Below, piece by piece: positions 21,545 to 33,164 of a stretch of DNA of 64,000 bases (its first letter is position 1; each line of letters opens with the position of its first letter). The position numbers were made by a program, and so were the translations under genes. Where the stretch lies: contig QANZ01026201.1 of NCBI GenBank assembly GCA_003254925.1, positions 45,337 to 109,336 of the forward strand, written 5' to 3'. This stretch comes from Chamaecrista fasciculata (lineage: Eukaryota > Streptophyta > Magnoliopsida > Fabales > Fabaceae). The notes under the pieces are model-generated. The model was not told the DNA's origin. It did no database searches and saw only the letters and a list, made by a program, of their open reading frames with translations.

Positions 21545-24500
21545 TCATATCTGTTTGTAGAAAAGAACATATGCCTCATCATGCAACACCTTATTTGTTC
21601 CAATGGCAGTGACAGAAGCATCATCAAACCTTAACCACTGACCATTCGAATACCGACTATCAGCAGTGTAATGCCCCTTTGAAGGCTCTCTTCCATGGTG
21701 GGTGATTGTAGCAACTAGTTCATATTTTCGACCCTACAGAAAAGAAGCATACAAAGTTGACATAATTTTAAATTTATCAAGGTTCACTTGTGAAAATGTT
21801 ATGTGAGAACTAAGTAGTTGATGTTCGTAAAAAAAGACAAGGGACCAAAAATATATCTCTAATATCTAAGAACTAAATCATATCATAATTTTATAACAAA
21901 TTTAGGGACTAAAATGAAATGAGTGGAATAAAGAGAACAAGACAAATCACCTCAATAGATGGTGATACAAGTAAATCACGACCCAACACCAATTCAAGAG
22001 GGAAGTGCACAGGCTTGTGCAACTTTGTGCTTCCCTGGCTTCCATAACTGAAGCGCATAAGGTGCAATATCATTATCTTTGGAAGTGTCTGTATTTGTAC
22101 AGATTTTCTTGCCGTCACAACACCAGGCTGAAAAAGATTTAAAATTATAAAAATAGAATTAGTCAGATTTGAAAAGGACATTATTAGAAAAGATCCCTAA
22201 GTGATTCAAACCAAAGAGTATTATATTGATACCAAAGTTCAAAATACCAACAACACTGAAACACATAATATTTACAAGTAAGTCGAATGTTGAACTTTAA
22301 AAATCAAATAATATTTCATTTGACAAACCAAGATTGAAAATACCTTTCCATTCATTGATGTCTTGTATCCTTCGAGAGTCTCTGGTGCAGAAAATACATG
22401 AAGCGCATCATCAATCGTGTGGACAGTATCAGGATAAATGTCAAGGTGGAGCAAGAGATATGGTTGAACGGTGGCGCTTCTATTTCCTGAAGAAAAAAAA
22501 ATATAAGAATTGTGCTAACAACCATAAGTAATATATTTATCTTCTTTTTTTTTTGTTCGTTATTTCCCTCCAAGGTTTTGATATCCGCAAAACAGGACAA
22601 TTTGCAAGAAAAAAGAGTAATATTAAACAGAAGAACAACATGATGAAATAAAGTCCTACTTAATACTCCTTTGAACTTATTCAAATCAACAATTTAAGAG
22701 ATAATTTTTCTTCATATTGTAAACTCCAAGTCCACAACTGATGTTTCATATCAATCCAATATAAAACATTCAGAAAGAGTATCGGTTTTAGAAAGAGTTA
22801 TAACAAGTAAAAAGAGCCTTCACTAATCATATATAACCAAAAAAAAGAACACATTTCCTCTCATTGAGTCATTGTTTCCTACCTTTTGCCCTCACCAAGC
22901 TCCTCAATTGTCCTCCAAATATATCACTTAATTCCGAAGGAAGAAAGCTTTGAGTTCTTGTTACTGCAGATTTGTTCTTCGGTCCCACAGTTTCCCATTC
23001 ATCATCTTCCACAGAGGAGACTAGAGAAGATTTGCTCCCATAAACACTTGAAGATTGTCCTTCAAGCTTCAATAATTCGTCATGCATTTGATCCATTACA
23101 AAGCTCAGAAATTCTTGAGCATCCTCCTGCCTGAAAAATGACATAATTTATTTCAATCATTCCCATCCATTTTGACACACTAACCACTGATTAATTTACA
23201 TTTAACAATACAAATACTAAAAGAAAATAAGAACACAAAAATTAAACTTCCACCAACCTTGGTCTTCCTGACACACTATTTGGCACATCTGGTGTAAAGT
23301 TTTTCAGAACATTTTCGAACATGACAGGACGAAATGGACTTCCAGTCTCAAGAGTACCCCCATCCTTCTTCATATTTGTGTCACTTGGCATGTCAAATTG
23401 TGTTATGAACTGAGTGAATGCAGTCAAAGTGGAAAAGCCAACCTAACAAACCAAAGAGAACAGTCTAATAAGCATTAAGCAATGTCGCAATAATCTCAGT
23501 TCAATAAATACTACTACTTTATTATCAGAAGACAATAAGCCTAATCAAGCTAAGTGATAGTAATATCTTTGTGATAAATTAATAATCATTTTGGACGAAA
23601 TCAAACACAAAATAGCATATGTTGCATCTTCATTTCTTCCCTTCAACTCATACTATATCCTCAAAATGCAGAAGTAGTAAGCAGAAACACTAACCTTGGG
23701 AATATTGCGAGTTCTTAATTCTTGCAGAAGGTGAACAAAAGGAGAGCAAGACAAGAGAGCCTGCATTGTAGCATTCAGAAAGCATAAATTCCCAGAGTTA
23801 ATAAGGCCTCTTGGCAGCAGGGCCTTAACCTGCTCAACATGCCCATTAGGTTGGTTTTGGGAGTCGTGATCAGAAAATTTGGATGAAGAACCATTGACAC
23901 TTCCATTTGTGTATGCATTCTTCAGACTTCCATTCTCATAAGCATTCAGACTCAACTTTCTAAATTGATTCGAGCCATCATCACATAATGTAGCAGAAGA
24001 CACTCTATCTATCTTTACTTCTTTTACATGAATAGTATTTGAGGGAACAGAGGAATGGTTGGCAATGTTCTCATTCTTATTTTTTGTTCCTGATACATCA
24101 TGCAAAATGCCATTGACTTTGTTAGCAACCTTCACTCCATTGCATTTATACGAATCAGAGGGATGAACACTATATGGTGCTTTTGGTGAATTGAGCTGGC
24201 TGCTTGATGCACCAATGATATTTGAGGAACCAATGGAATGATTAGCGATGTTGCCATTCTTATTTATTGTTCCTGATACATCAGGCAAAATATCACTGAC
24301 TTTGTTAGCAATAGTCACTCCATTGCATTTATAAGAATCAGAGGGAGGAACACAATTTGGTGCTTTTCGCGAATTTAACCGGCTACTCAAAGCACCAGTA
24401 CCTCCAGTTACACAATCCAGAGAACCAAATTGCAGCTTTTTCTTCTCGACAGGCTTTTCATTTTTCTCAAAAGGCTGCTTTTGCAGCAATGATCTGGTTT

Positions 24501-25829
24501 CGCCTTCAGTAAATGATCCAAATAGTAGCACCTTCTACGCATGAGTTGGACAAATCCCCAAAAAGTAAATAAATACAAATAATCCAACAGTAATAATTTA
24601 GAAATATATACACACATGCAAACACAAATACACTTCAAGTTAAACATATGAGCATAGAACAAATTAATAATCTTCTTGGATGAAGTCAAACACAAAGTAG
24701 AATACTCTAATCAGTAAATACTTAAACAGATTAAACAGCATGGAAATCCAACCCAGAAAAAAAAAATGGTGGCACAACTATTTACTCACAAAACAATTGA
24801 GGTGAATCATTATTATTTATGATATTCTTTTAGATAAATTTTCAAATCAGCTTTTTTGTATGAAAAAAAGAATATATTGATGGAGAGAGCTTGCCCTCAA
24901 AGCCAAAAAAAAGAAGGTAAATGCAGACATTTATAATTCCAAACAAATTAAAACAATCAAATACATTTCATTTTGTAATAATATAACTATAATATTTCCA
25001 AACATAACTCCTGGGTAAATTATTGAAAGAGATTGCCTATTCTTCTTTAAAAATCCATATTCAATAATAATGTGTTCAAGAACTGTTTACAGTAACAAAA
25101 AAAAAAGAAAACAGAATCAAACAGCACTATAATTTTCCCCATCTTGAACTTCCTTAGTGTCGGCTACTAAAGATATAATCCAACAATGAATTGTAACTGC
25201 CTTAATCAAAACAATAACGGACATAATAAAGCATACCAAAGAGTAATGAAGAAGATTAAAAATAAACATTGGAATAAAGGAACATTGAACAATTGAAACA
25301 AAAACTACAAACAAACATTGTTAGCAAAATCAGAGCTTTTCACCGCACATAGCAAACAACATGGAGTATCTTTGCCGAAAAGTATTTGCTCAACTATCAA
25401 ATATATAGAGAAGTTTCTATCATCTACATTCATGAAGAAAACTACTTTTCTGATATACATGGAGTATAATGGTAAACTCTGTGTTGAGAGCACCAAGATA
25501 GGTGATGATTTTCATCACGTGAATATTTCCCATATAGGATATAGGATCAGTTGTACTTGTTCAACATTGTTTACATTATCTCTCTTATGCTTTTCAAAAA
25601 AAAAAAAAAAAACAAACAAACAACATTGTTGTCACAAAACACCCTTAAGCAGTTATCTGCTATGTAATACTTAACAGACATAATTCCAATAGTTTCCACA
25701 ATAAAACCCCGCAAAACTCTCAATATAAATATCTACCCTCTCTACCAAAGGCACACAAGACCAAGAAGATACATAAACCCATATGCAAATAACAAGAGAG
25801 GATGTCAAACTCACCTTAGAATCACTCAT
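21545..25829 (-). CDS. UBP24: Ubiquitin carboxyl-terminal hydrolase 24
   Basis: Cysteine protease that removes ubiquitin from target proteins. Exons (minus strand): 25829-25815, 24531-23695, 23442-23258, 23130-22883, 22486-22344, 22127-21951, 21733-21545. All joins are GT-AG and in frame, giving 597 aa; Arabidopsis UBP24 is about 550 aa. The N-terminal residues [12 protein letters not shown] match my memory of the family. The Cys box is '[14 protein letters not shown]' with Cys255; the His box is 'KGHYTAD' with His556, followed by 'RFDDAS' (Asp572/573). '[14 protein letters not shown]' and '[12 protein letters not shown]' are typical core motifs. Residues 54-113 and 114-173 form a 60-aa tandem repeat (about 42 of 60 identical) that explains the extra length. 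The exon 2 acceptor is a tandem TAG-AAG, so one Lys may be optional. Exon 1 encodes only five residues. Downstream lies a partial copy of exons 3-4. Confidence 0.93.
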
Positions 25830-26245
25830 ATTGTTGACGAGGGAGAATCTGCGAACCCAGAAGCGTTGAATAAGATGTTAATTTAGGAAAATATGTGTAT
25901 GGAGCAAGAGAAGGAAAGGGTATAAAGTAGGAATCGAAATCAAGAGGAAGGGTTTTTGGGGACCCTGAAGGAGCACAAGAGAGAAAGGCGGAAACTGAAG
26001 AAGACATGAAAGGGGAAAAAACGGAGCAAGGGATGAAGAGAGAGAGCATTTAATAGAAGAACCCTCTCCTTTTGGGAATCGGTAACAGAACGTAGCATCT
26101 ACAGAATAGAATTAGAAGGAGATGATGGTGATGAAGAAGAATGATGATTGATTGATGAGGTTTGAATCGATTTTTAGGGTTATCAGTATCACAAAAGATC
26201 CTTATAAGGGAGGGGATGAGTAGTATAAAATATGAGTTTTTTTTA

Positions 26246-26775
26246 GCCCAAAGTTATATTTTGGTCCCAAATGTTTTCTCAAAGTTCTGTTTTGGTCCCG
26301 AAAGTTTTTTTTGTTCCGTTTTGTTCCATCGTGTTTGCAAAAGGTTCTGTTTTGGTCTCTCAAGTTTTTTTCGTTCCATTTTGGTCCCTCATATTTGCTT
26401 AAAGTTCTGTTTTAGTCCCTCAAGTTTCCAAAAAGTTTCACTGTTAGTCCCTGACTCTTTTCTATTTACTTTTTCTGTTAAAAAAAAAAGAAAAAAAATT
26501 AACTTTCATCTCCTAAAAATTTTGTTCTTTTTCATTAAGGTCATTTCCTTTTGTAAGAGAACAAAATTGTTGGGAGATAAAAGTTAGTTTTTTTCCTTGT
26601 TTTTAACATAAAAAATTGATGGAAAAGAGTCAGACACTAACGGTGAAAATTTTCAGAAATATAAGGGACCAAAACAGAACAAAAAAAACTTTAGGGACCA
26701 AAACGGAAAAAAAAAAACTTGAGGGACCAAATAGGAACTTTGAGCAAACATGAAGGGCCAAAATAATACTTGGCC
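26246..26775. mobile_element. Foldback element upstream of UBP24
   Basis: Starts 'gcccaaagttatattttggt' and ends 'ccaaaataatacttggcc'. Inner pairs include 'ttttagtccctcaagtttcc' and 'aacttgagggacca'. The centre holds 'aaggtcatttcctttt', shared with the fragment at 1-278. It lies about 400 bp from the UBP24 start codon. Confidence 0.7.
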
Positions 26776-26783
26776 TTTTATCT

Positions 26784-27513
26784 ATTTATTATCTATCTAG
26801 GATTTTTTTAAAAAAAAAATTACTTATTTATTTTAAATACAAAAGAGTATCTCTCAAATCTCAATCTAAAAAAATAAAAACTAATCTTCTTGAAATGTAT
26901 CAAAAATTCAAAATACCAAATGTTTCCATGATTTTTTATCCAATAAAGATATATATATTGGGGATTTGTTTACTTTTTAGATATTGAAGAGAACTAGATT
27001 AAAGTGGTTAGATAATTTAATTTATCAAGAAAATAATAGTAAATCAATTTCTATTGTTTAGATGTTATGATATTATTATTCATTAAGTTTAATTTAAATG
27101 ATAAATATTTTAGTGATTCTCTAAATTATACGAAATAGCCAGAGCCCTCCCAACAATGTCGACTCTAATATCGAACTTAGGTCCTCTCTCTAGGATGTAG
27201 CTCGCCTAGCCGCTACATCAAACACTTGTCGGTATTATACAAGTTATTTTATATATAAAATTTAGTCTCTTTTATTTATAGTTAGCATTGAATTTTAATT
27301 CTTTCCTATTTTTCAATTCAGAAAAAAAAAATGTTATAGAAAAAAGAAAGATTAATTTATTATATCCAGAATAGGATTAAGATTTTTAAAGTAGTCAACA
27401 AAAATTTATGAGTTAAATTTTTAAGATTTTATCTAATAGATTACGATTTAAAATTACAATTTATGAATTCAAAATTTAAACTTTAAATATTATAGAAGTT
27501 AAGAAAATTATAA
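26784..27513. other. AT-rich spacer, nothing recognised
   Basis: Apart from a short GC-richer patch near 27140-27230 ('cctctctctaggatgtagct') that I cannot assign, the stretch is featureless. Confidence 0.4.
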
Positions 27514-27522
27514 AATTTTGAT

Positions 27523-28424
27523 GGCAAAAGACTTTTTGGTGCCGTAAGTTTGGGATCAGTTTCAGTTATGCTCTAACGTTGTTTTGTGTCAATTATGCCC
27601 CCAACATTTCACATTGTTGTCAATTATACCCTAACCTCAAATTTTTGGGCCAAAGTCCTATTTTGTTCCTTCAAATTTGCTCAAAATTTCATTTTGGTCC
27701 CTCAGCTCAAAGAATCACCATCTTCACCACCACCACCACCATCGGAAGCACTGTTCACCCGTCAGAAAAACTCCATTTTCGCACCTGAGCTCCGTTTTGT
27801 TCATCTCTTTCATGGCTTTTGATTACAGAACACCATACAATCGATTTCATGTATTAATTTCTAAGATTGAACTAAAAAACACACATGACCCCTTTTTTTA
27901 CCGCCATTCTGAGATGAAGTTTTTTGGCTCAATCGTGTATGTTTCTTGAAATTAGTTATTGAGGTTTTATTTCTGAAACCTAAGGATCATTTTCCCCAAA
28001 CAAAGTTTGAAGAAAAAGCTCAATTTTCTGAGATGAACAAGCTCAATTTTTTTAGTTCAATTTTAGAAATTAATACATGAAATCGATTGTATGGTGTCCT
28101 GTAATCAAAACCCGTGAAAGAGATGAACAAAACGGAGCTTAGGATGGTGCGAAAATGGAGTTTTTCCGGCGGGTGAGCAGTGGGATGGTGGTGGTGGTAG
28201 TGGTAGTGGTAGTAGTGAAGATGATGATTCTTTGAGCTGAGGGACCAAAACGGAACTTTGAACAAATTTGAGTGACCAAAATAGGACTTTGATCCAATAA
28301 AAATTGAAGTTAGGTTATAATTGATACTAATGTGAAACGTTGGGGACATAACGACACAAAACAAACATTAGGGACATAACTGAAACTAACCCCAAACGTT
28401 AAGGGCACCGAGAGGTCTTTTGCC
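27523..28424. mobile_element. Foldback element, 902 bp
   Basis: Starts 'ggcaaaagactttttggtgc' and ends 'gcaccgagaggtcttttgcc', good inverted ends. The arms extend inward over 300 bp: 'ttttgttcatctctttcatgg' pairs with sequence near 28110-28130. Flanking 9-mers are 'aattttgat' and 'aaaattgat', similar but not exact. A trinucleotide-rich stretch (CAC/TCA near 27725; GGT/AGT near 28190) lies in each arm and produces spurious His/Ser-rich ORFs. Confidence 0.75.
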
Positions 28425-28617
28425 AAAATTGATAAAGTTAAAACCATCTCAAATCTGTTAAAATTTTATATATTTTTTGGTCCATAATATAATGTTCAAA
28501 CTATCTCAAATCTTTTAACTTTTTAACTCATGAGTTTGAAAATTGGAAATTTAAATGATTTCTGATCTCACTAATTATCTTTTTTTTTTATATAATGAGA
28601 ATTTGTATAAATAGAAA

Positions 28618-28943
28618 GGCAGAGTACTCTTGGTACCTTAAAGTATGCGGTTATTTTCAATTGTACATCTAAAATATGAGGTCAATTTCAATTATACCCC
28701 CTAATTTTTTTAGTCAATTATACTCCCAATAATTCATATTTGAGTCAATTGTTCCCTCAAATACCCTCAATCTGGGGTGCAATTAACAGAAAAAAGAAAA
28801 AATGAAGAGTATAATTGACTCAAAAGAAATTTAAAAGTATAACTGAAACCGACCTCATACTTTGAGGGTATAATTGACAAAAAAAAAATTTGACGATACA
28901 AATAAAAATAACTGCATACTTTAGAAATACTATTACTTTTGTC
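28618..28943. mobile_element. Foldback element
   Basis: Starts 'ggcagagtactcttggtacc' and ends 'atactattacttttgtc'. Flanks are 'aaatagaaa' and 'aaataaaaa', a 9-bp duplication with one mismatch. Inner arms 'tttcaattatacccc' and 'gggtataattgac' are inverted. Confidence 0.65.
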
Positions 28944-29059
28944 AAATAAAAATAGAGTTCAATACAAAGGGTAGCAAACAACAAATTATCTATCTTATCT
29001 TCAATCAAAACATATCAAGTTTACCAAACATCAACACGACCAAAAACATATCAAGATAA

Positions 29060-29450
29060 GAGGAGTCTTATCCTTTAAGATTCAGAATCTTGCTGGTCAG
29101 AAATTCTACACATTTGTTATCCTCCCGAAAAACATGAGATAATTTGAAACTTGTAAAACGAGATAATAGGAGACAAATGATGTGATGTGAGTTGCTCAAG
29201 TAGCTGTCTTTAGATAACAAATTAACCAAAATAACACACTCCCCAAGCTTCAACTAGTAAGCTGCTACCACAACCAATGAATTTATTAAAACCATGAATC
29301 CAATTGCCAAGATGATCTCTCAAAATTCCACCTGATCAATTGTATTTAAGAAATTATCACAAGTACCATTAATGTTAAGTTTAATCCACTTGAGCAAGAC
29401 CAAAGAAGAGTCAGCAACAATGAGAGAGTTTGAACTTTGAAGAGGCTATT
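29060..29450 (-). pseudogene. Decayed RNase H domain of LINE origin
   Basis: Read on the minus strand, fragments in more than one frame resemble the plant RNase H-like domain found at the C-end of LINE polyproteins: 'KWIKLNINGTCDN', 'GGILRDHLGNWIHGF', 'LLVEAWG', then 'FKLSHVFREDNKCVEFL'. The order matches the family (W-KLN-DG..., GG-RD-G-W--GF, S--E---, SH--RE-N---). Frame changes and the lack of neighbouring reverse transcriptase show it is a broken fragment. A derived host RNase H-like gene is an alternative but less likely. Confidence 0.6.
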
Positions 29451-29529
29451 CCAAGGAAAACATATTTTAAAACAAAAACCCAACTAAAAGTCATACTTAA
29501 CAAGGAGATGAACAAAATTCAGAATGAGT

Positions 29530-29705
29530 CTCATAATGAAATATTTTGCAAAGATATGAGACTAAATCTATAAATAAAAAAACATAAGGGCTTGATTTGC
29601 AATTTAACCAAAAGATAAAGTACTAAATTTATACTTTGACCTAAAAATTTAAAGACTAAAATAACCACACGCGTATAATTCAAAGACTTAATTGATAGTT
29701 TACTC
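29530..29705. repeat. Foldback-type fragments
   Basis: Phrases 'atgagactaaatctataaat' and 'caaagacttaattgatagtt' resemble arms of the foldback group, but no matching second arm is evident. Likely old remnants. Confidence 0.35.
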
Positions 29706-29984
29706 AATATTTCCATGAAAGAGACCTTTTAAGTATGAGCACACTCTTGTTAAAAAAAATAAGTATGAGCACACTCCACTCCAGTGCAATCTCATATTTC
29801 TGGATTTGTGAGTGTGTTTTCCCTTCTGGGATTACAGAGAAGATGGAAACAGCTTTTACCAAAAGTTCAAAAGAACAGCTCCATTACTCAGGTAGACCCT
29901 AATGAACAGTAAGTAAATACAGAGCCCACAAAAAAATACAGGCTTAACTTACAGTGACTATTCAAGAACCAAACTGATCCTCCC

Positions 29985-31981
29985 CTAAGTATTTCCCCTC
30001 CTCCAGTAATGACCTCTTTGACGATCATCCCTTTGAAATTGAGAGCCTTTATAACCTGAAGAAGTGTATCCAAAAGAGCCTTCTCTCTTCTGGGAACTCC
30101 AACCTCCGTAATTTTTCCCTACTTGCGAATTGCTCGGAAAGTTTGGGTTTTCCCACTGCTTCTGTTTCCACTCATTTTCCCCACAGTTTTTCCACACTCT
30201 GTCTATATGACACTCATTATTTGACTGCTGCTTGTTCCAAAAATTATCACTAGCATTACCCCATCCTCTATCTTTTGGCATGACATCGCCCCGGGAACCC
30301 TTCAACCAAGGATTAGATCCTTTGCCTTGTTCTCTTGACCGGCTGTCATCGTTGCTTACTTGGTTCCAACCACAACCTTTCCATGCATTCTCAGCTAATC
30401 CACCATTTGCACGAGAACCACTGAACTCCCAGGGATTTTCAGAGTTTTCGCCATTGCCAGAATCATTGACATTCTTATCCCATTGGCTCCATTTTTGTTT
30501 TTTACTCTCTAAATCTCCATTGAGCACTGCGTCATCACAATCCCAAGGACTTTCACCACAAGCTGAAGGTGATGGCCTTTTGCTTTTCAAGGAACTCCTC
30601 TCTGCATCTTCAGGGGGTGCAAAGTATGCATGATCTACTTCCTTAATCAATTCAGGATCGATATTGGGGTTCCAATCTATTTGATCAACGTAAGTATCCG
30701 GATCGGGTGGAGCAATGTCAGAAGGAACGCCATTGATTAAGGCCCAGTAGTGTTTTTTGGCTTTTTGAAAAGCTTCTTCGGCTGCAGAATCATTCCAATT
30801 AAGCACATCACGATGGCCGTACATAAACACCTTTGTATCGACTATCTTCTGCCATGGGACTGATCCAACCAAAGTGCAGAATTTCTTCTCCCATAAAGGA
30901 ATACCATCCTGCCAAGGCTCTAATAAAGTTGACAAACAACCAACTCAGAAGAACCAATATGGAAATTGTAGAAAATAGCAATGACACACACAATCATTAT
31001 CATGATAATTGCAAAAGGTTTCTTAGATCAAATAAAATGTAGATGAAGGAAAGGTAACAGCTTTGGACTCCAATGCAACATGTTCAAAATCAAAAGCCGA
31101 GAAAACAAGCAATAAGATAGATGAAATTTTCTGAAAGATTTTATTGAATTTCTTACTGTCAGAAATCTATAAAACCAGGCCAATGATTTTAGGTAGCAAC
31201 AACAACGAATTCTCAATAGCAATATAAATATGAGACCTCCTCAAAGCATGTAAGATGTTAACAGAACGCCAAGAAAACTGGTAAATACTGGAGATTTATT
31301 TGCCAGAAACACAGTTTTTATATACATACATATGTTTCAGCATTGAAGACAATGTTAAGGGCCTTAAAACCAATGATTAGTGAATCAAAAGACTGAAAAA
31401 AAAAATCACCTGAATCAAATGACTATTGAAGTTTCAGAAATAGTATCTAGAAAGCAATCCAATAAACACTATACATTCTATACTAGTATATATAATCTTC
31501 TTCTATTGATGAATAAGGATGCATATGATTCAGAAATGTGAAACAATCATCAAGAATGGCCCATAGCTAAGAGTGTGAACCAGGAAGCTTGGAGAATGTA
31601 ATCATTATAATACACAAAAAGACAAATCACAAGTTATTGCTTTAACCATACTCTCATAGTCACTAAATATGGATCTAATAGCACCTGGAATAGTGAAATC
31701 TTATCTAATCTGTCAAAAATTCTCCAGTTAATGGGAAAATCGATGGATGCAGATGTGGTATCTCACAAAACCTACTATTTTTAACCTAAATCCTTACCAC
31801 GATTAGACACTATCCAGAACATAAGAGAAAAAACAGAATTTGAAAATTTTAAAGAGAAAGAGGGAAGAACAATTAATTTACCAGGGAGAGGAGCATGAAG
31901 ATCGTAGAATCTGGGGGCAGACCAAGAAGATCTTTGTTGACGAAAGAATCTATGAGAGGTTCGATTTCTCCATTTACCCAT
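29985..31981 (-). CDS. Plant-specific protein of unknown function
   Basis: Two exons, 31981-31882 and 30919-29985, joined in frame by GT-AG, giving 344 aa. The N-terminus is basic (MGKWRNRTSHRFFRQQRSSW). The conserved core, about residues 42-130, includes 'LWEKKFCTLVGSVPWQKIVD', 'LNWNDSAAEEAFQKAK', 'YWALINGVPSDI' and 'PDPDTYVDQIDWNPNIDPEL'. I recognise this core from uncharacterised plant proteins but know no function. The C-terminal 200 residues are low complexity, rich in Trp, Asn, Gly, Ser and Lys, with repeated W motifs (NPWEF, KGCGWNQ, NPWLKG, DRGWGN, GGWSS), and end in a basic RQRGHYWRRGN. No signal peptide or membrane segment. The basic ends and W/G/N-rich tail suggest RNA or protein binding, but that is inference. 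Confidence 0.82.
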
Positions 31982-32077
31982 TTCTGCATATACACATAAT
32001 TAAACCTCGAATCCCAAACTCAGGGAATAAGGGTTTTCAGAAATACGAACCCGGGAAATGAAGAAGAAGATGACCTC

Positions 32078-32104
32078 ACAGATATATATATATATATATA
32101 TATA
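32078..32104. repeat. (TA)n microsatellite
   Basis: About 13 TA units roughly 100 bp upstream of the start codon of the gene at 29985-31981, within its probable leader or promoter. Confidence 0.75.
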
Positions 32105-32654
32105 CACATTTGAGAAATTGAATTGAACAGTGTTTTTTTATTTATTTAATTATTTGGGCTAAAAGGAGGAAAGAAAATGATGGTAAAGAAGTGTGTTTCT
32201 TACGATTGAGAAGTAGAACTTGTGAAGTGAAAGAAACCCGATTCCTGAATCTTGTAAATTGTACTTCTTGTGATTGATTTGTGTAGAGAAATTTCACTGA
32301 CAACTTTTCAAGCCGATTTGAATCATTATGAGTAAAACTTATTTATTTCTATTTATGTTGTCTTAGAATTCTAAACGTTTTACAATATCCTTAATTAATA
32401 ATTGTTGTTAAGAAATAAACAAAATATCTAGAAGATATCATCATATCAACAATACAATTTATTTTCTTTATTCAAAAAATAAGGCTTTAGGTTTTAGGGT
32501 GAGGATGATATAGAAGATAAGAACAGTAAGTATAAACTATATAAACTCTTGGGTTTTGCTATAGAGCTCTATTTCTTCTTCTTCTTTTTCTTTCTCTTTT
32601 TTTAAAGTCTGTCTACTGTCTCTCTATTTTACTTTTGTTTTCACATATTTAGTA
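32105..32654. other. Upstream region of the 29985-31981 gene
   Basis: AT-rich promoter-side spacer with a CT-rich tract at about 32570-32600. No other feature seen. Confidence 0.35.
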
Positions 32655-32838
32655 CTAGGGGCTTTGCGTGCCTTAACGGGCACGCAAATATGTATGTAAA
32701 ATAAATAAATGATTAAATTGTTAACTTAGTAAAGAAAGAGACACCAAATAGTAAATTTTATTTTATTTTTAATTTTATAGACTATAGTTTTAAACATGGA
32801 CAGACGACCAGAAAGGGGTGAAGCCATATAATATAAGA
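32655..32838 (-). mobile_element. Mini-Helitron, second copy
   Basis: 184 bp on the minus strand, same ends as 14079-14257. The 5' end is 'tcttatattatatggctt' after an A. The 3' hairpin is perfect here (GCGTGCC / GGCACGC), followed by AGCCCCTAG and then T. Internal alignment is continuous with a few small indels. No coding capacity; mobilised only if an autonomous Helitron exists elsewhere. Confidence 0.8.
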
Positions 32839-33164
32839 TATCGCTGTATTTTGAATATCTTATTTGAAGGAGGAAGAGACTTCCATAAAAAAAAATGGGA
32901 TAGGCTTATACACCACACGGTTTTTCTAGGCCCAAGTGAAATATAAAAAAAATGGGATAGGCTTGATTATTTAATTATTTTGTTTTTTGCCTAACAGAAC
33001 GTTTTTTTTTGTCAGAATACATTGTTTTATTTAGGTTTCAAAACCATGAGCAGAAGGACCATGGCTTGGTCCGGATATTAGGCCCAAACATGGAATTACT
33101 TAATGCTTTGGGCTCAAGTAATTCAGCTCAGGCTAAACTTGTGTTCTTTAAAAAACTAAAAAGG

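Noticed and set aside
25822-26049. 75-codon frame overlapping the UBP24 start, as an upstream coding exon
   Set aside because: It is in another frame from MSDSK and has no similarity to UBP24. At most it is an upstream frame in the leader.
27579-28364. His/Ser/Pro-rich open frames
   Set aside because: They lie in the two complementary arms of a foldback element and mirror each other; not genes.
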